Positions 1 through 8,268 of a DNA stretch of 64,000 nucleotides are shown piece by piece. This DNA comes from DATJAJ01 sp035622335. Its GTDB lineage: Archaea > Thermoproteota > Nitrososphaeria > Nitrososphaerales > Gagatemarchaeaceae. The notes below the pieces were generated by a model, which had not been told where the DNA came from, made no database searches, and was given only the letters and a program-made list of their open reading frames with translations. Numbering within the stretch: position 1 is the first letter of the stretch; each line of letters opens with the position of its first letter. Both the position numbers and the translations under genes were made by a program. The stretch lies in assembly GCA_035622335.1 (NCBI GenBank), contig DASPVO010000001.1:41975-105974 (forward strand), given 5' to 3'.

Positions 1-877
1 ACTTCGTCGAGTCGGGAGAGTCCCATCTGTAGAATCCCCTTCCGCTCTTTCTCCCATACTTTCCGGCCCTGACCATCTCTCTCAGAAGCGGAGAGGGCCT
101 GTACTTCGAGTCCTGGAACTCTTGCATGAAGACCTGTGTTATGTTGAATGTCGTGTCCAGGCCCACGTAGTCCAGGAGTTGCAAAGGGCCCATCGGCCAA
201 TTCAACCCCAGCTTGACTGCTTTGTCCACGTCCTCTGGGGTGGCGACCCCCTCCTGAACGAGGAAGACGGCCTCGTTCAGAGCAGGCACCAGTATCCTGT
301 TAACAATGAAGCCAGGAGAGTCTTTCAGGCATGTGACCGTCTCCTTTCCCATCCTCTTCGCGGCCGCCCGCACGGAGTCAAGTGTCGAATCCGAGGTCCT
401 GTTACCCCTGGTTATCTCGACGAGCGGCATGAGTTGTGGAGGGTTGAAGAAGTGCATCCCGCACACCTTCTCGGGGCTGGATGTGGCAGATGCAAGGAGA
501 GTGATGCTTATCGAAGAGGTGTTGGAAGCTATGACCGTCTCGGGGTCCGCCAGGTCGGAGATCCTCCTGTACAGGTCGAGCTTGAGTTCTGGGTTCTCGG
601 TGGCCGCTTCGATGACGAGGCCGGCCCCCGCCAGCGCCCTCCCCAGGTCTGTCGTGGGGTGGATCCTCTTCAGAACGGCGTCTGCCCCGGCTTGATCTAG
701 TCTCCCCTTCGCCACGAACTTCCCCAGGCTGTTCTTGACCATCGCCATCCCTTTGTCCACGAACTCCTGCTTCACGTCAAGGAGGGAGACTTCGAAGCCC
801 GACGTAGAAGCCACCTGCGCGATCCCGTGTCCCATGAGACCAGCGCCCAGCACCGTGACCTTTGACTCGCTCTTCAT
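1..877 (-). CDS. 3-hydroxyacyl-CoA dehydrogenase, 3' end outside the window
   Basis: NAD-dependent cytosolic enzyme that interconverts 3-hydroxyacyl-CoA (probably 3-hydroxybutyryl-CoA) and 3-ketoacyl-CoA. An ATG at 877 opens a frame that runs off the left edge with 292 codons visible. Seen: Rossmann motif LGAGLMGHGIAQ (residues 10-21), the loop ASNTSS (about 117-122), the catalytic His142 in GMHFFNPP, and KDSPGFIVNR opening the C-terminal domain. The family is usually 285-300 residues, so almost all of it is here unless it is fused to a crotonase. A TTAATATT box about 25 nt upstream overlaps the stop of the next gene and suits a leaderless start. Confidence 0.93.
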   Translation of the reverse strand, partial: MKSESKVTVLGAGLMGHGIAQVASTSGFEVSLLDVKQEFVDKGMAMVKNSLGKFVAKGRLDQAGADAVLKRIHPTTDLGRALAGAGLVIEAATENPELKLDLYRRISDLADPETVIASNTSSISITLLASATSSPEKVCGMHFFNPPQLMPLVEITRGNRTSDSTLDSVRAAAKRMGKETVTCLKDSPGFIVNRILVPALNEAVFLVQEGVATPEDVDKAVKLGLNWPMGPLQLLDYVGLDTTFNITQVFMQEFQDSKYRPSPLLREMVRAGKYGRKSGRGFYRWDSPDSTK

Positions 878-902
878 GGATTCGTAGACGAGCCGGGCAA
901 TA

Positions 903-1772
903 TTAACCGTTCATTCTCTGCTTGCCCCTGGGGCTTTTCGTGTACAAGATCAGGGGCCACCTCTTCGTTAAGCCAGCTCGCAGAAGAGCTCCCGCCACCT
1001 TCGACCCCTTGGGCACGTATACGAGGTTCCTGTCAACCTTCTGAAGGGAGCTCGCAAACACGTGACCAGCCAGCTCGACCGCCCTTGACGGTTCGCCAGT
1101 CAGAAAGCAGACCTGGCTCCATCTCTCCCCACCCTCCCGTCCCGGTCTCCAGATGGCAAGGGCGCCGTGATGCTCGAAGACCGAGCCTTCTCGGATCCTC
1201 TTCCGGATGACCTCCGGCGTCAACGAAGTCGCTGTGAACTCGTCCCAGTACACGCCTCCTCCCTTCGAGTACTCGCTGGACTCTGTGATTCGGCTCACTG
1301 CGAGCCCGAAGTCAGCGCGGCGCAGCCTTCGAGCACTCTTGAGCCTCTTGAACTCTGCCCCGGCCTTGGTCTCGAAGCAAGCTAGCCTCGCCGTCTCTAT
1401 GAATCCCATCTTTGCGATCTGCCTCTGCGCGGCTCGGTTCCTCGAGCCCGTCGCTAGTCTGAACCTCTCAACTCCCTTGGACCTCGCCTCCTTCATGGAG
1501 GCCCTCCCCAGCCTCGAAGCGAGCCCTCTTCCCCTGTAGTCGGGGTGGATCCTCACGCCCTCGAGCCAGGCCGAGCCGTCTTCCATGAAACGCATCCTGT
1601 TCATGCCCATCGGAACTCCATCGACGGTCATCACGTTCATGACCCCGTCCTTGCTTCTGAGCCAGTCGTCCCACACCTCTGGAATGTAGTCGGTGCCCCC
1701 CCATACGTCCTTGATGAACGACATCAGAGGCTCCTTGTCAGAAGCCTTAGCCCTTCGGATCTCGATTTTCAA
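903..1772 (-). CDS. GNAT-family N-acetyltransferase
   Basis: Predicted acyl-CoA-dependent acetyltransferase of 289 residues; substrate unknown. The N-terminal half is a GNAT domain: MKIEIRRAKASDKEPL start, then VRIHPDYRGRGLASRLGRA (about residues 73-91), the acetyl-CoA pyrophosphate loop of motif A, followed by GSRNRAAQRQIAKMGF typical of motif B. The C-terminal 140 residues resemble a second, degenerate acetyltransferase-like half without a clear CoA loop. Start is TTG at 1772, the first in-frame start matching the family's beginning. It lies 25 bases before the divergently regulated dehydrogenase to its left and reads in the same direction, so the two could be co-transcribed. Confidence 0.82.
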   Translation of the reverse strand: MKIEIRRAKASDKEPLMSFIKDVWGGTDYIPEVWDDWLRSKDGVMNVMTVDGVPMGMNRMRFMEDGSAWLEGVRIHPDYRGRGLASRLGRASMKEARSKGVERFRLATGSRNRAAQRQIAKMGFIETARLACFETKAGAEFKRLKSARRLRRADFGLAVSRITESSEYSKGGGVYWDEFTATSLTPEVIRKRIREGSVFEHHGALAIWRPGREGGERWSQVCFLTGEPSRAVELAGHVFASSLQKVDRNLVYVPKGSKVAGALLRAGLTKRWPLILYTKSPRGKQRMNG

Positions 1773-1864
1773 TACGAGTGACCGAGTGTCCCGTTCGACC
1801 TTTCCGCCGTGGATACTTTAGTCCTTATCAAGCAGACGACCTCCTCCGATGATGCCGGGGAAAA

Positions 1865-1981
1865 GCCGGGGTACGCCAGATGCCCGAAGGCAGAGTGGTC
1901 TATTGCGCGGGCCTTGAGTATCGCAAAGAAAGCCCGTGACCCGAGAGGGTCTCGTGGGTTCGACTCCTACCCCCGGCGCCA
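1865..1981 (+). tRNA. tRNA-Ser(UGA) with two predicted introns, CCA encoded
   Basis: Acceptor stem GCCGGGG (1865-1871) pairs perfectly with CCCCGGC (1971-1977); discriminator G1978, as in serine tRNAs, and CCA 1979-1981. T arm 1954-1970 (GTGGG, TTCGACT, CCTAC); long variable arm with ACCC/GGGT stem (about 1939-1950), as in class II tRNAs; anticodon stem CGGGC (1908-1912) with GCCCG (1932-1936). Two stretches are extra. A 16-nt intron at 1873-1888 is predicted by a bulge-helix-bulge: central helix CGGG (1867-1870)/CCCG (1883-1886) with bulges GTA and AAG; removal gives U8-G9 and a normal D arm. A 12-nt intron at 1919-1930 sits at the canonical 37/38 site and leaves loop CTTGAGA with anticodon TGA. 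Confidence 0.82.
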
Positions 1982-2052
1982 AATGCTCACGAGCGACCTC
2001 GTTTTCCCTCCTTGAACCGTGTGGCCAACCCCCCTTCTGGGTCCATCCACCG

Positions 2053-2562
2053 ATGACGAACGCACAGGGAACGTTTATTCAGCTCTGGGCTTTGAGCTCG
2101 TTCACGTCGAGCCTGCAGGACAGATTCGCGCCCAACAGCGTTTGCTTCGGATGCGGCCCAAAAAACGCACAAGGATTAAGGATCAAGAGCAATCCTGAGG
2201 AGAGTCACGTCGTCTCCTCTTGGGTCCCTGGGCCCCAACACGTCGCGTTCTCTGGCTTTCTCAGCGGAGGCATCATCTCTACGCTCCTCGACTGTCACTG
2301 CAACTGGACGGCCGCGTACGCACTCATGGAGAAGTCGGTGGCAAGGTCCCCGCCCGCCACCGTCACCTCAGAGCTCCGCGTGAAGTTCCTTGAGCCCACC
2401 CCGCTGAAACCTCTCCTGCTCAGGGCTTCCCCGACCGAGGTCGCAGAGCACAGGGTGACCGTCGCCGGAACTCTGGAGGTCGACGGAAGGGCGACCGCTA
2501 GTGCGACAGGGGTCTTCGTCGCCGTCAGAGAGGGTCATCCCGCCTTCCACAGGTGGGAGTAG
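2053..2562 (+). CDS. PaaI-type hotdog-fold thioesterase
   Basis: Predicted acyl-CoA thioesterase, 169 residues. The signature FAPNSVCFGCGPKNAQGLRI near the N terminus and SGFLSGGIISTLLDCHCNW (about residues 70-90) match small hotdog thioesterases of the PaaI group; the second motif contains the usual Gly-Gly-x-x-x-x-x-Asp-like helix. The frame is open further upstream but there it overlaps the tRNA, so the ATG at 2053 is the first credible start; a later TTG at 2092 is possible because a TTTATT box sits at 2074-2079. Substrate unknown. It stands between the tRNA and the convergent moaB and has no clear operon partner. Confidence 0.75.
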   Translation: MTNAQGTFIQLWALSSFTSSLQDRFAPNSVCFGCGPKNAQGLRIKSNPEESHVVSSWVPGPQHVAFSGFLSGGIISTLLDCHCNWTAAYALMEKSVARSPPATVTSELRVKFLEPTPLKPLLLRASPTEVAEHRVTVAGTLEVDGRATASATGVFVAVREGHPAFHRWE

Positions 2563-2569
2563 CGGGGCT

Positions 2570-3094
2570 TCATGTCCTCGCGATGTACACGGCGTGAGGA
2601 AATTCGCCGCCGAGAGCGCTCACTGCGAGAGTCGACGCCCCGGGAGACCCCGGCAGGCATACCAAGAGCTTCCCTCTAGCCACGCCGGCGGTTGCCCTTG
2701 TCATCATGGCAGCAGCCCCTATCTCATGGAAGCTCAGACTTCTGAGAATCTCCCCGAAGCCTTCCAGCTCTTTCTCAAAGTACGGCCTCACAGTCTCGAT
2801 CGTCAAGTCCCTGGATGAGACGCCCGTACCACCCATCAGGACGGCAACGTCGTCCTTGCTCTTGAGGAATGACTCGACCTCGTCCCTAATCATCCTCTCG
2901 TCGTCCGAGACCAGGTCTCTCCTCGTTACGGCGTACCCGAGCTTCTCCAGTTCTCCCTGCGCGTTGTCAGCTGACTCGTCGGGTAGCTCCTTCCCTCCCT
3001 CTCTCGCCTGATATCTGCTCGTGCTGACGGTCACGAGCCTGACCGAGAGGCCACCCGGGCTCTTCCCCCTGTGTTCTTCGTGGGGCTTATGCAC
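2570..3094 (-). CDS. moaB: Molybdopterin adenylyltransferase-like protein MoaB/MogA
   Basis: Activates molybdopterin by adenylylation before molybdenum insertion. 174 residues with the MoCF-binding fold motifs GGTG (88-91) followed by SSRDLTIE, and CLPGSPGA near residue 146, which form the nucleotide/pterin site. The start GTG at 3094 lies inside the end of moaC (8-base overlap GTGCATAA, which contains the moaC stop), so the two are translationally coupled. An N-terminal stretch of about 17 residues precedes the first beta strand (VRLVTVS). It belongs to the Moco cluster that surrounds it. Confidence 0.9.
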   Translation of the reverse strand: MHKPHEEHRGKSPGGLSVRLVTVSTSRYQAREGGKELPDESADNAQGELEKLGYAVTRRDLVSDDERMIRDEVESFLKSKDDVAVLMGGTGVSSRDLTIETVRPYFEKELEGFGEILRSLSFHEIGAAAMMTRATAGVARGKLLVCLPGSPGASTLAVSALGGEFPHAVYIART

Positions 3095-3530
3095 TCGACT
3101 TCACCTTCTTGGTGACTCGGATTCCTTCGATCCTCGTGGTAGGATATTGTCCGTCAGCGTCCTTCTCGTACTGCTTCACGATGTCCCACACGTTCAAGAG
3201 TGCGACCGCGACTGCAGTCAGAGCCTCCATCTCGACACCCGTCTTCTCTTGGGCCGTGACCGTTGCCGACACCCTGACGGCTTCTGCCTCGAGCTCGACG
3301 TCCACCTTCGTTGACTGTAACTGCAGCTGGTGACAAAGGACCACAATCTCTGGCGTCTTCTTGGCGGCCATCACGCCGGTGAAGCTGGCGAGGGACACCG
3401 GGTCTCCCTTCTCCGCACCCCCCTTCCTGATCAGGGCGATTGTCTCCCTCTTCAGCTTGATTCTACCGGTGGCCGATGCGGTCCTATTTGACAAGGGCTT
3501 GGCCGAGACGTCAACCTGCTGGAAGGGCAA
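3087..3530 (-). CDS. moaC: Cyclic pyranopterin monophosphate synthase MoaC
   Basis: Converts the MoaA product 3',8-cyclo-GTP to cPMP, the second half of the first step of Moco synthesis. 147 residues. VDVSAKPLSNRTASATGRI at the N terminus, LCHQLQLQ (the conserved His-containing loop), and GVEMEALTAVAVALLNVWDI (active-site Asp/Met/Glu region) are classic MoaC. The frame is open upstream to 3686, but TTG at 3530 gives the family length and lies 29 nt after a TATATC box on the minus strand (about 3556-3562), the spacing of a leaderless gene. Divergent from moaA and overlapping moaB. Confidence 0.93.
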   Translation of the reverse strand: MPFQQVDVSAKPLSNRTASATGRIKLKRETIALIRKGGAEKGDPVSLASFTGVMAAKKTPEIVVLCHQLQLQSTKVDVELEAEAVRVSATVTAQEKTGVEMEALTAVAVALLNVWDIVKQYEKDADGQYPTTRIEGIRVTKKVKSSA

Positions 3531-3622
3531 CCCTGAAACGACTCGGCTCGGGGGAGATATAGCTTCTCTCCACGTCCTGGGACTGGGAACGTTTTTTACG
3601 GGCAAAGGGCGGATTTCGCAGG

Positions 3623-4636
3623 ATGACGATTCAGGCCACGTCTTCCCCTCCCAGTATGCTGGCAGACTCCAAGGGCCGGATAGCAACCAAGCTGCGTGTC
3701 TCCGTGACCGACAGATGCAACTTCGCCTGCCTCTTCTGCATGCCGGACAAAGGCAAGATCAGTTGGCTGCCCAAGGAAGAGATACTCGGATTAGATGAGG
3801 TCGGGCAGGTCGTGAGGGTCCTCTCGTCGCTCGGAGTGAGGGAGGTCAGGGTCACTGGAGGCGAGCCTCTCCTGAGAAGAGGAGTAGAGGGTCTTGTATC
3901 CGACCTGGTCGGGATCTCGGGCATCGACACCGTGGCAATGACCACAAACGGGTGGTTCCTCGCAGAGAAAGCGAAGGCTCTGAAGTCGGCGGGGCTCGAA
4001 GGGGTCACCGTCAGCCTTCACAGCCTGAAGCGAGAGAGGTTCAAGACGATTTCGGGGGTCGACGCTCTCGCCAGAGTACTACGGGGCATAGAAGCAGCTC
4101 TGTCTGTGGGAATTGATCCGGTGAAGATCAACTCGGTCGCGATAAAGGGGTACAACGACGATGAGGTGGTCGACCTAGTGGACTACGCTCGCTCGAGGGG
4201 TGTGTCGATCCGCTTCATAGAATTCATGCCTCTTGACGGGTTGGGGATATGGAGCCAGGCGAACCTCATGACGGGCAAGGAAATACTTGATGCCGTGTCC
4301 AACAGGTTCAAGCTGACCGACAAGGGGAGGAGCGTGGGCAGCACCGCAAAGTTGTGGGGAGTAGACGGAGGGTCCGACTTCGGGCTGATAACGCCCATGA
4401 GCGAGCCGTTCTGCGACGACTGCGACAGAATCAGACTGACCGCAGACGGCAAGCTCCTCACGTGCCTGTTCGACACGGAGTACCACGACCTCAGACCTCA
4501 TCTCCACGGAGGCGAGAAGGAACTCAAGGCGTTCATCGTCGAAGCGGTCAAGAGGAAGCCGGAAGGGATTGGTTACATGCCCTGGATAAGGGACGGATGG
4601 GCAAAGCCGCGCAACATGAACGCGATAGGTGGTTAG
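3623..4636 (+). CDS. moaA: GTP 3',8-cyclase MoaA (radical SAM)
   Basis: Radical SAM enzyme that rearranges GTP in the first step of Moco synthesis. 337 residues. The SAM cluster motif is CNFACLFC (Cys32, Cys36, Cys39); the second 4Fe-4S site is PFCDDCDRIRLTADGKLLTC near residues 262-280; the chain ends in Gly-Gly, as needed for MoaA activity. ATG 3623 is preferred because a TTTTTTAC box (about 3591-3598) lies 27 nt before it. Its stop overlaps the start of moaD by one base; moaD and moaE follow in the same operon. Confidence 0.96.
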   Translation: MTIQATSSPPSMLADSKGRIATKLRVSVTDRCNFACLFCMPDKGKISWLPKEEILGLDEVGQVVRVLSSLGVREVRVTGGEPLLRRGVEGLVSDLVGISGIDTVAMTTNGWFLAEKAKALKSAGLEGVTVSLHSLKRERFKTISGVDALARVLRGIEAALSVGIDPVKINSVAIKGYNDDEVVDLVDYARSRGVSIRFIEFMPLDGLGIWSQANLMTGKEILDAVSNRFKLTDKGRSVGSTAKLWGVDGGSDFGLITPMSEPFCDDCDRIRLTADGKLLTCLFDTEYHDLRPHLHGGEKELKAFIVEAVKRKPEGIGYMPWIRDGWAKPRNMNAIGG

Positions 4637-4887
4637 TGGTGGCCGGCAGAATCAGGGTGCTGTACTTCGCCCAGGCCAGGGACGAAGTCGGCCGTGGCAC
4701 GGAGACCATAGGGCTGAGCGCGTCGACCGTGGATGGGCTGATGGACGAACTCGTGTTAGTGCATCCCGGGCTGAAGAAGGTCAGGGGCACACTGAGGCTG
4801 GCTCTGAATCAGGAGCTCGTCAATGGCGACGCGCCGGTGAACGACGGGGACGAGCTGGCGCTACTCCCTCCCGTGGCCGGAGGCTGA
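4636..4887 (+). CDS. moaD: Molybdopterin synthase sulfur-carrier subunit MoaD
   Basis: Ubiquitin-fold carrier whose C-terminal thiocarboxylate supplies sulfur to cPMP. About 83 residues; begins RIRVLYFAQARDEVG and ends LLPPVAGG, the Gly-Gly tail that is adenylated and thiolated. Two adjacent in-frame GTG codons (4636 and 4639) can start it; the first overlaps the moaA TAG by one base, suggesting coupled translation. Followed five bases later by moaE, its partner in molybdopterin synthase. Confidence 0.92.
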   Translation: MVAGRIRVLYFAQARDEVGRGTETIGLSASTVDGLMDELVLVHPGLKKVRGTLRLALNQELVNGDAPVNDGDELALLPPVAGG

Positions 4888-4892
4888 GCGAT

Positions 4893-5315
4893 GTGAAGAA
4901 GATGATCTCCAAGAAACCTCTCGACCTCTCTCACACAATCTCCCACGTTCGTGACAACGCTGCGGGCGGGACTGTCGTCTTCTTCGGAACGGTCAGGAAC
5001 AAGGGAAAGAAGGGCAGGGTCTCGGCCCTTGAGTACCAGGTCTACAGGGCCATGGCCGAAAGGAGGATGAGAGAGATCGAGAGGGTGGTACGGGAGAGGT
5101 GGAGGGTCAGGAAGGTCGAGATGGCTCACAGGGAGGGCATCCTCTCGGTGGGGGAGGTGAGCGTGGTCGTCGCGGTGTCCGCCGAGCATCGGGCGGAAGC
5201 GTTCGAAGCCTCCCGCTTTGCGATAGAGGCGATAAAGAGAAGCCTTCCACTCTGGAAACGCGAAGTGGGTTCGAAGGGAAGAGGACGTTGGGTCGAGGGC
5301 TCGCCGATAGAATAG
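4893..5315 (+). CDS. moaE: Molybdopterin synthase catalytic subunit MoaE
   Basis: Large subunit of molybdopterin synthase, which inserts the dithiolene sulfurs into cPMP. About 140 residues. GGTVVFFGTVRNKGKKGRV (near residue 26), SVVVAVSAEHRAEAFEA and AIKRSLPLWKRE carry the catalytic lysines of the family (KR...WKRE). Start GTG 4893; an ATG three codons later (4902) is the alternative. Directly follows moaD and ends four bases from the convergent xdhC-like gene. Confidence 0.93.
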   Translation: MKKMISKKPLDLSHTISHVRDNAAGGTVVFFGTVRNKGKKGRVSALEYQVYRAMAERRMREIERVVRERWRVRKVEMAHREGILSVGEVSVVVAVSAEHRAEAFEASRFAIEAIKRSLPLWKREVGSKGRGRWVEGSPIE

Positions 5316-5318
5316 AGG

Positions 5319-6188
5319 TTATCTTCTCAGGCTAGCGGCCTCTGGCTTCCTCTCCAGACTCTTCGACGGCAGCTGCTTGCCATGCTTTAACGCCACGACC
5401 TCGGCTATGATGCTCAGCGCTATCTCGGAGGGCGTGAGCGCTCCAAGGTCGACCCCCACGGGAGTCCTTATGGAATCGATGAACTTCTGGTCTACTCCCT
5501 GTCTCTTGAGCTCGTGAAGGTCTTCGCTCGCCCTCTGCCTGCTCGCCATCATTCCCACGTACCTGGGACTGGACCTCGATATCGCAGCCAGAGTCTCTAC
5601 ATCCTTCGCCCCCTTCGTGAGCACGACGACCGAGTCCGTGTCATAGATTTCGAACTTCGTTAGGTCAAAGTCAAGGTCCTTGATGAGCTGGTCCGGCTGC
5701 TCGCTGAGCACCGGATTGTGGTCTATTACTGTGACCTCGAAGTCCATCATCATCCCGAGCTTGACGAGCGCGTCCTCGACTTCGTCCCTTCCTCCCTGAC
5801 CGATCACCAAGAGTCTCTGCTGCGCCAGGTAGGGCTCGATGTAGATCTCCATGCTGCCTCCGCAGTTGATTTCGACGTGGATTTCGTCGTCACTCTGCGA
5901 CTTGACCACCCCTTCTACCGCGTCCTCAACGTCCTCGAGGAAGACCTTGACTGTCTTCGGGATCCCCGTTGCCATGGTCTTTTGGGCGACCCCTATGATC
6001 GCCGAATCAGGGCAGACCCCACCGAGCGAGCCGTAGACGATGCGGCCATCCTGGGACACGACTACCTTGAAACCTGGCTTCCCCACGCTCGACCCCTCGA
6101 CCTTCACCACCGTCGCGACGGCGAAGGGGTCCCTCTTCTCAGAGAGGCTCGCCAAGACCTGTGCGAATTCGCTCTGTTTCAAGACCAA
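5319..6188 (-). CDS. XdhC/CoxI-family Moco maturation protein
   Basis: Accessory protein thought to bind and deliver Moco to xanthine-dehydrogenase-type enzymes (family knowledge). 289 residues: N-terminal XdhC/CoxI domain (SLGGVCPDSAIIGVAQ and INCGGSMEIYIEP, the conserved CGG motif), then a C-terminal Rossmann domain (RLLVIGQGGRDEVEDAL, later SSPRYVGMMASRQR and TPVGVDLGALTPSEIALSI). ATG 6188 lies about 23 nt after an ATAAATAT box on the minus strand (about 6208-6215). In context it probably serves the molybdenum hydroxylase encoded at 59-63 kb. Confidence 0.9.
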   Translation of the reverse strand: MVLKQSEFAQVLASLSEKRDPFAVATVVKVEGSSVGKPGFKVVVSQDGRIVYGSLGGVCPDSAIIGVAQKTMATGIPKTVKVFLEDVEDAVEGVVKSQSDDEIHVEINCGGSMEIYIEPYLAQQRLLVIGQGGRDEVEDALVKLGMMMDFEVTVIDHNPVLSEQPDQLIKDLDFDLTKFEIYDTDSVVVLTKGAKDVETLAAISRSSPRYVGMMASRQRASEDLHELKRQGVDQKFIDSIRTPVGVDLGALTPSEIALSIIAEVVALKHGKQLPSKSLERKPEAASLRR

Positions 6189-6356
6189 GCAAAACGGGCT
6201 CTCTCCGATATTTATTCTTACTCGGGTGCGACCAAGGTCAGGCGCCCCGCACCCCGGAAACGTTTAATCTTCTTCCGCGCAAGTCGCTCAGGTCTAGCTC
6301 ACGAAGAGAAGCGTCGTCGCGTCGGGAGTTCAGGTCAAAGGGGGCGTTCTGGGAAC

Positions 6357-6986
6357 ATGACGCGCCCGGCCACATCTAACAGTGAGGTGGAGGGGATCGT
6401 CCTGGCCGCTGGCCTGTCAAGGAGGATGGGCGCCGTGAAGATGGGGTTGACCATAGTGCGGAAGACGCTGCTCGAGTGGGCCTTGGAGCCCTACCTACGC
6501 TCTGAGCTGAAGCGCGTGATACTGGTCCTTCCCGAGGACTTCAGTTTCTTTGAGCAAGACGACCGTCTTAGTGTCGTACGCAATCCTCGCCCCCAGGACG
6601 GTCTTTCATCTTCACTCAAGCTTGGCCTAGCAGAGTGCCTCTCTGGGGCAGCTGTGATAGGACTGGGAGACCAGCCCATGGTCCGTCCTGAAACGATTGA
6701 CTCTATGGTCTCGGCTCACCAAGGGCTAGGCGCGAAGATAGTTGTGCCCGTCTTCTCGGGGAAGAGGGGAAATCCCGTTCTCTTCGACAGGGCTCTCTTC
6801 CCGCAGATTCTCGCTGTCTCCGGCGACGTCGGAGCAAAGCAAGTGATAACTGCGAACGAGGGACTGGTCCTCGAGCTCGATGTCCAGGACGACGGCATAC
6901 TCGTCGACGTGGACACGCCTGGAGACCTCGAAGCGGCACGCGCTCGTCTGGCCCAACGTCTAGAAGGAGAATCCGGGCAGCATTAG
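6357..6986 (+). CDS. MobA/MocA-like molybdopterin nucleotidyltransferase
   Basis: Predicted to attach a nucleotide (CMP or GMP) to molybdopterin. 209 residues with the nucleotidyltransferase start IVLAAGLSRRMGAVKM (note Lys23-Met rather than the common K-L/Q), GLGDQPMVRPETID (metal-binding Asp) and GKRGNPVLF in the middle; this matches MocA, the CTP-using branch that serves xanthine-dehydrogenase-type enzymes, better than MobA. ATG 6357. Its 3' end overlaps the convergent moeA by 27 bases. Confidence 0.85.
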   Translation: MTRPATSNSEVEGIVLAAGLSRRMGAVKMGLTIVRKTLLEWALEPYLRSELKRVILVLPEDFSFFEQDDRLSVVRNPRPQDGLSSSLKLGLAECLSGAAVIGLGDQPMVRPETIDSMVSAHQGLGAKIVVPVFSGKRGNPVLFDRALFPQILAVSGDVGAKQVITANEGLVLELDVQDDGILVDVDTPGDLEAARARLAQRLEGESGQH

Positions 6987-8189
6987 CGCTGTCACCATTT
7001 CTCCCGCCGCCATAGCGGTCACCTCCTCGGGGACGATCACGAAAGCGTTCGCCCGGGAGAGCAGCGTCATGGATTCGGTCTCTGCTAACATGGGCTTTGC
7101 GACCAACTCTCTGTCTGTCGCTCTCAGACTGACGTAGATGACCTTGGTGAAGTTAGGGAACCTCTTGCGCGCCTCCCACCCATGGCTCAAGCGCGCGGGT
7201 AGTGCGAGACCGACGTTGGACTGTCCCGACAACTTTCTGACGAAGGGCATCGCCAGAAGCAGGAAGGCGTTCATGGCACCCTGGATGGGTCCGGGCATCA
7301 TCACGACGGGCTTGCCGCCCACGACGGCCAGTCCTGCCACTCTCCCTCTGTCCATCCTGATCCCATGGAACACGACTTCCGGCCCGAGGCGGGCGACTGA
7401 GTCTCCCACGACGTCCCGTTTGCCCACAGACGTCCCACCCATCGTCAAGACCAAGTCAGAGCTTCCCAGGGCCTTGCGAAGGGAAGCAGTCATCCGTCTG
7501 GGGTCGTCAGGAACTATCCCGCCGTCGACAGGCTCGCACCCGACCTGCTCTATCAGCCGCGCGAACAGAGGAACGTGGCTGTTCCTCACCCTTCCTCCCC
7601 TGGCATCGATCGAGTTCGTAAGCTCGTCGCCCGTCGCAATCAGCGTCACCCGAGGCTTAACGAAGACTGCCAGTCTCGGGACCCCCATGGCGATGAGCAG
7701 ACCGAGGTCTTGTGGTCTGACTCGCGCACCCTTTTGAATGACCAGGTCTCCCTTCCTCAGGTCCTCACCGGCTTCGTAGACGAACTGCCCCCGCTCTAGC
7801 TTGGTCAGCGGGCTCACCCTCTCTCCCGTGACCTCTGCCTGCTCCAAGGGCACGACCGTGTCGGCCCCCTCCGGAATCAGCGAGCCCGTCGCGACTCTTA
7901 CTGCCTCGCCAGCCTTTAGACGATGTCCAGACCTCTGCCCTGGGCCGAGCTCTCCCACCACCCTCAGCCCTCTCGGCAGCAGGAGGTCTGAGTATCTGAA
8001 TGCGAACCCGTCCATGTGAGACGAACCGAGAGGCGGGACGTTCTCGTCGGCCAGCAAATCCTCCGATGCGACCCTTCCGCAGGAGGATCTTGTGGGGACA
8101 GTCTCGACCGCCGGGTCTGTGGCCGCGGCCGTGAGAGCTTCTCTGACCACGGCTTCGACCGTAGAGTACTCCTCGACAGGCGAAACCAA
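6960..8189 (-). CDS. moeA: Molybdopterin molybdenumtransferase MoeA
   Basis: Inserts molybdate into adenylylated molybdopterin. 409 residues with the full four-domain layout: domain I around DENVPPLGSSHMDGFAFR, the beta-rich domain II (AGEAVRVATGSLIPEGADTVVP), the MogA-like domain III with LTMGGTSVGKRDVV (conserved Gly-Gly-x-Ser and Asp) and VMMPGPIQGAMNAF, and the C-terminal barrel from about 330. TTG 8189 lies about 26 nt after a CTAATAGT box on the minus strand. Some archaea carry two MoeA copies; only this one is in the window. Confidence 0.94.
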   Translation of the reverse strand: MVSPVEEYSTVEAVVREALTAAATDPAVETVPTRSSCGRVASEDLLADENVPPLGSSHMDGFAFRYSDLLLPRGLRVVGELGPGQRSGHRLKAGEAVRVATGSLIPEGADTVVPLEQAEVTGERVSPLTKLERGQFVYEAGEDLRKGDLVIQKGARVRPQDLGLLIAMGVPRLAVFVKPRVTLIATGDELTNSIDARGGRVRNSHVPLFARLIEQVGCEPVDGGIVPDDPRRMTASLRKALGSSDLVLTMGGTSVGKRDVVGDSVARLGPEVVFHGIRMDRGRVAGLAVVGGKPVVMMPGPIQGAMNAFLLLAMPFVRKLSGQSNVGLALPARLSHGWEARKRFPNFTKVIYVSLRATDRELVAKPMLAETESMTLLSRANAFVIVPEEVTAMAAGEMVTALMLPGFSF

Positions 8190-8268
8190 GAGGGACAGAA
8201 CGAGTAACTCGACTATTAGCCTTTGTCGCGAAAATTCAAATCATCCTGGACTGCTCGCAGGGCTCGAC

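Noticed and set aside
1854..1860. First GCCGGGG copy as the true tRNA acceptor 5' strand
   Set aside because: Only the second copy (1865-1871) is followed by T for the universal U8 and by a foldable intron boundary.
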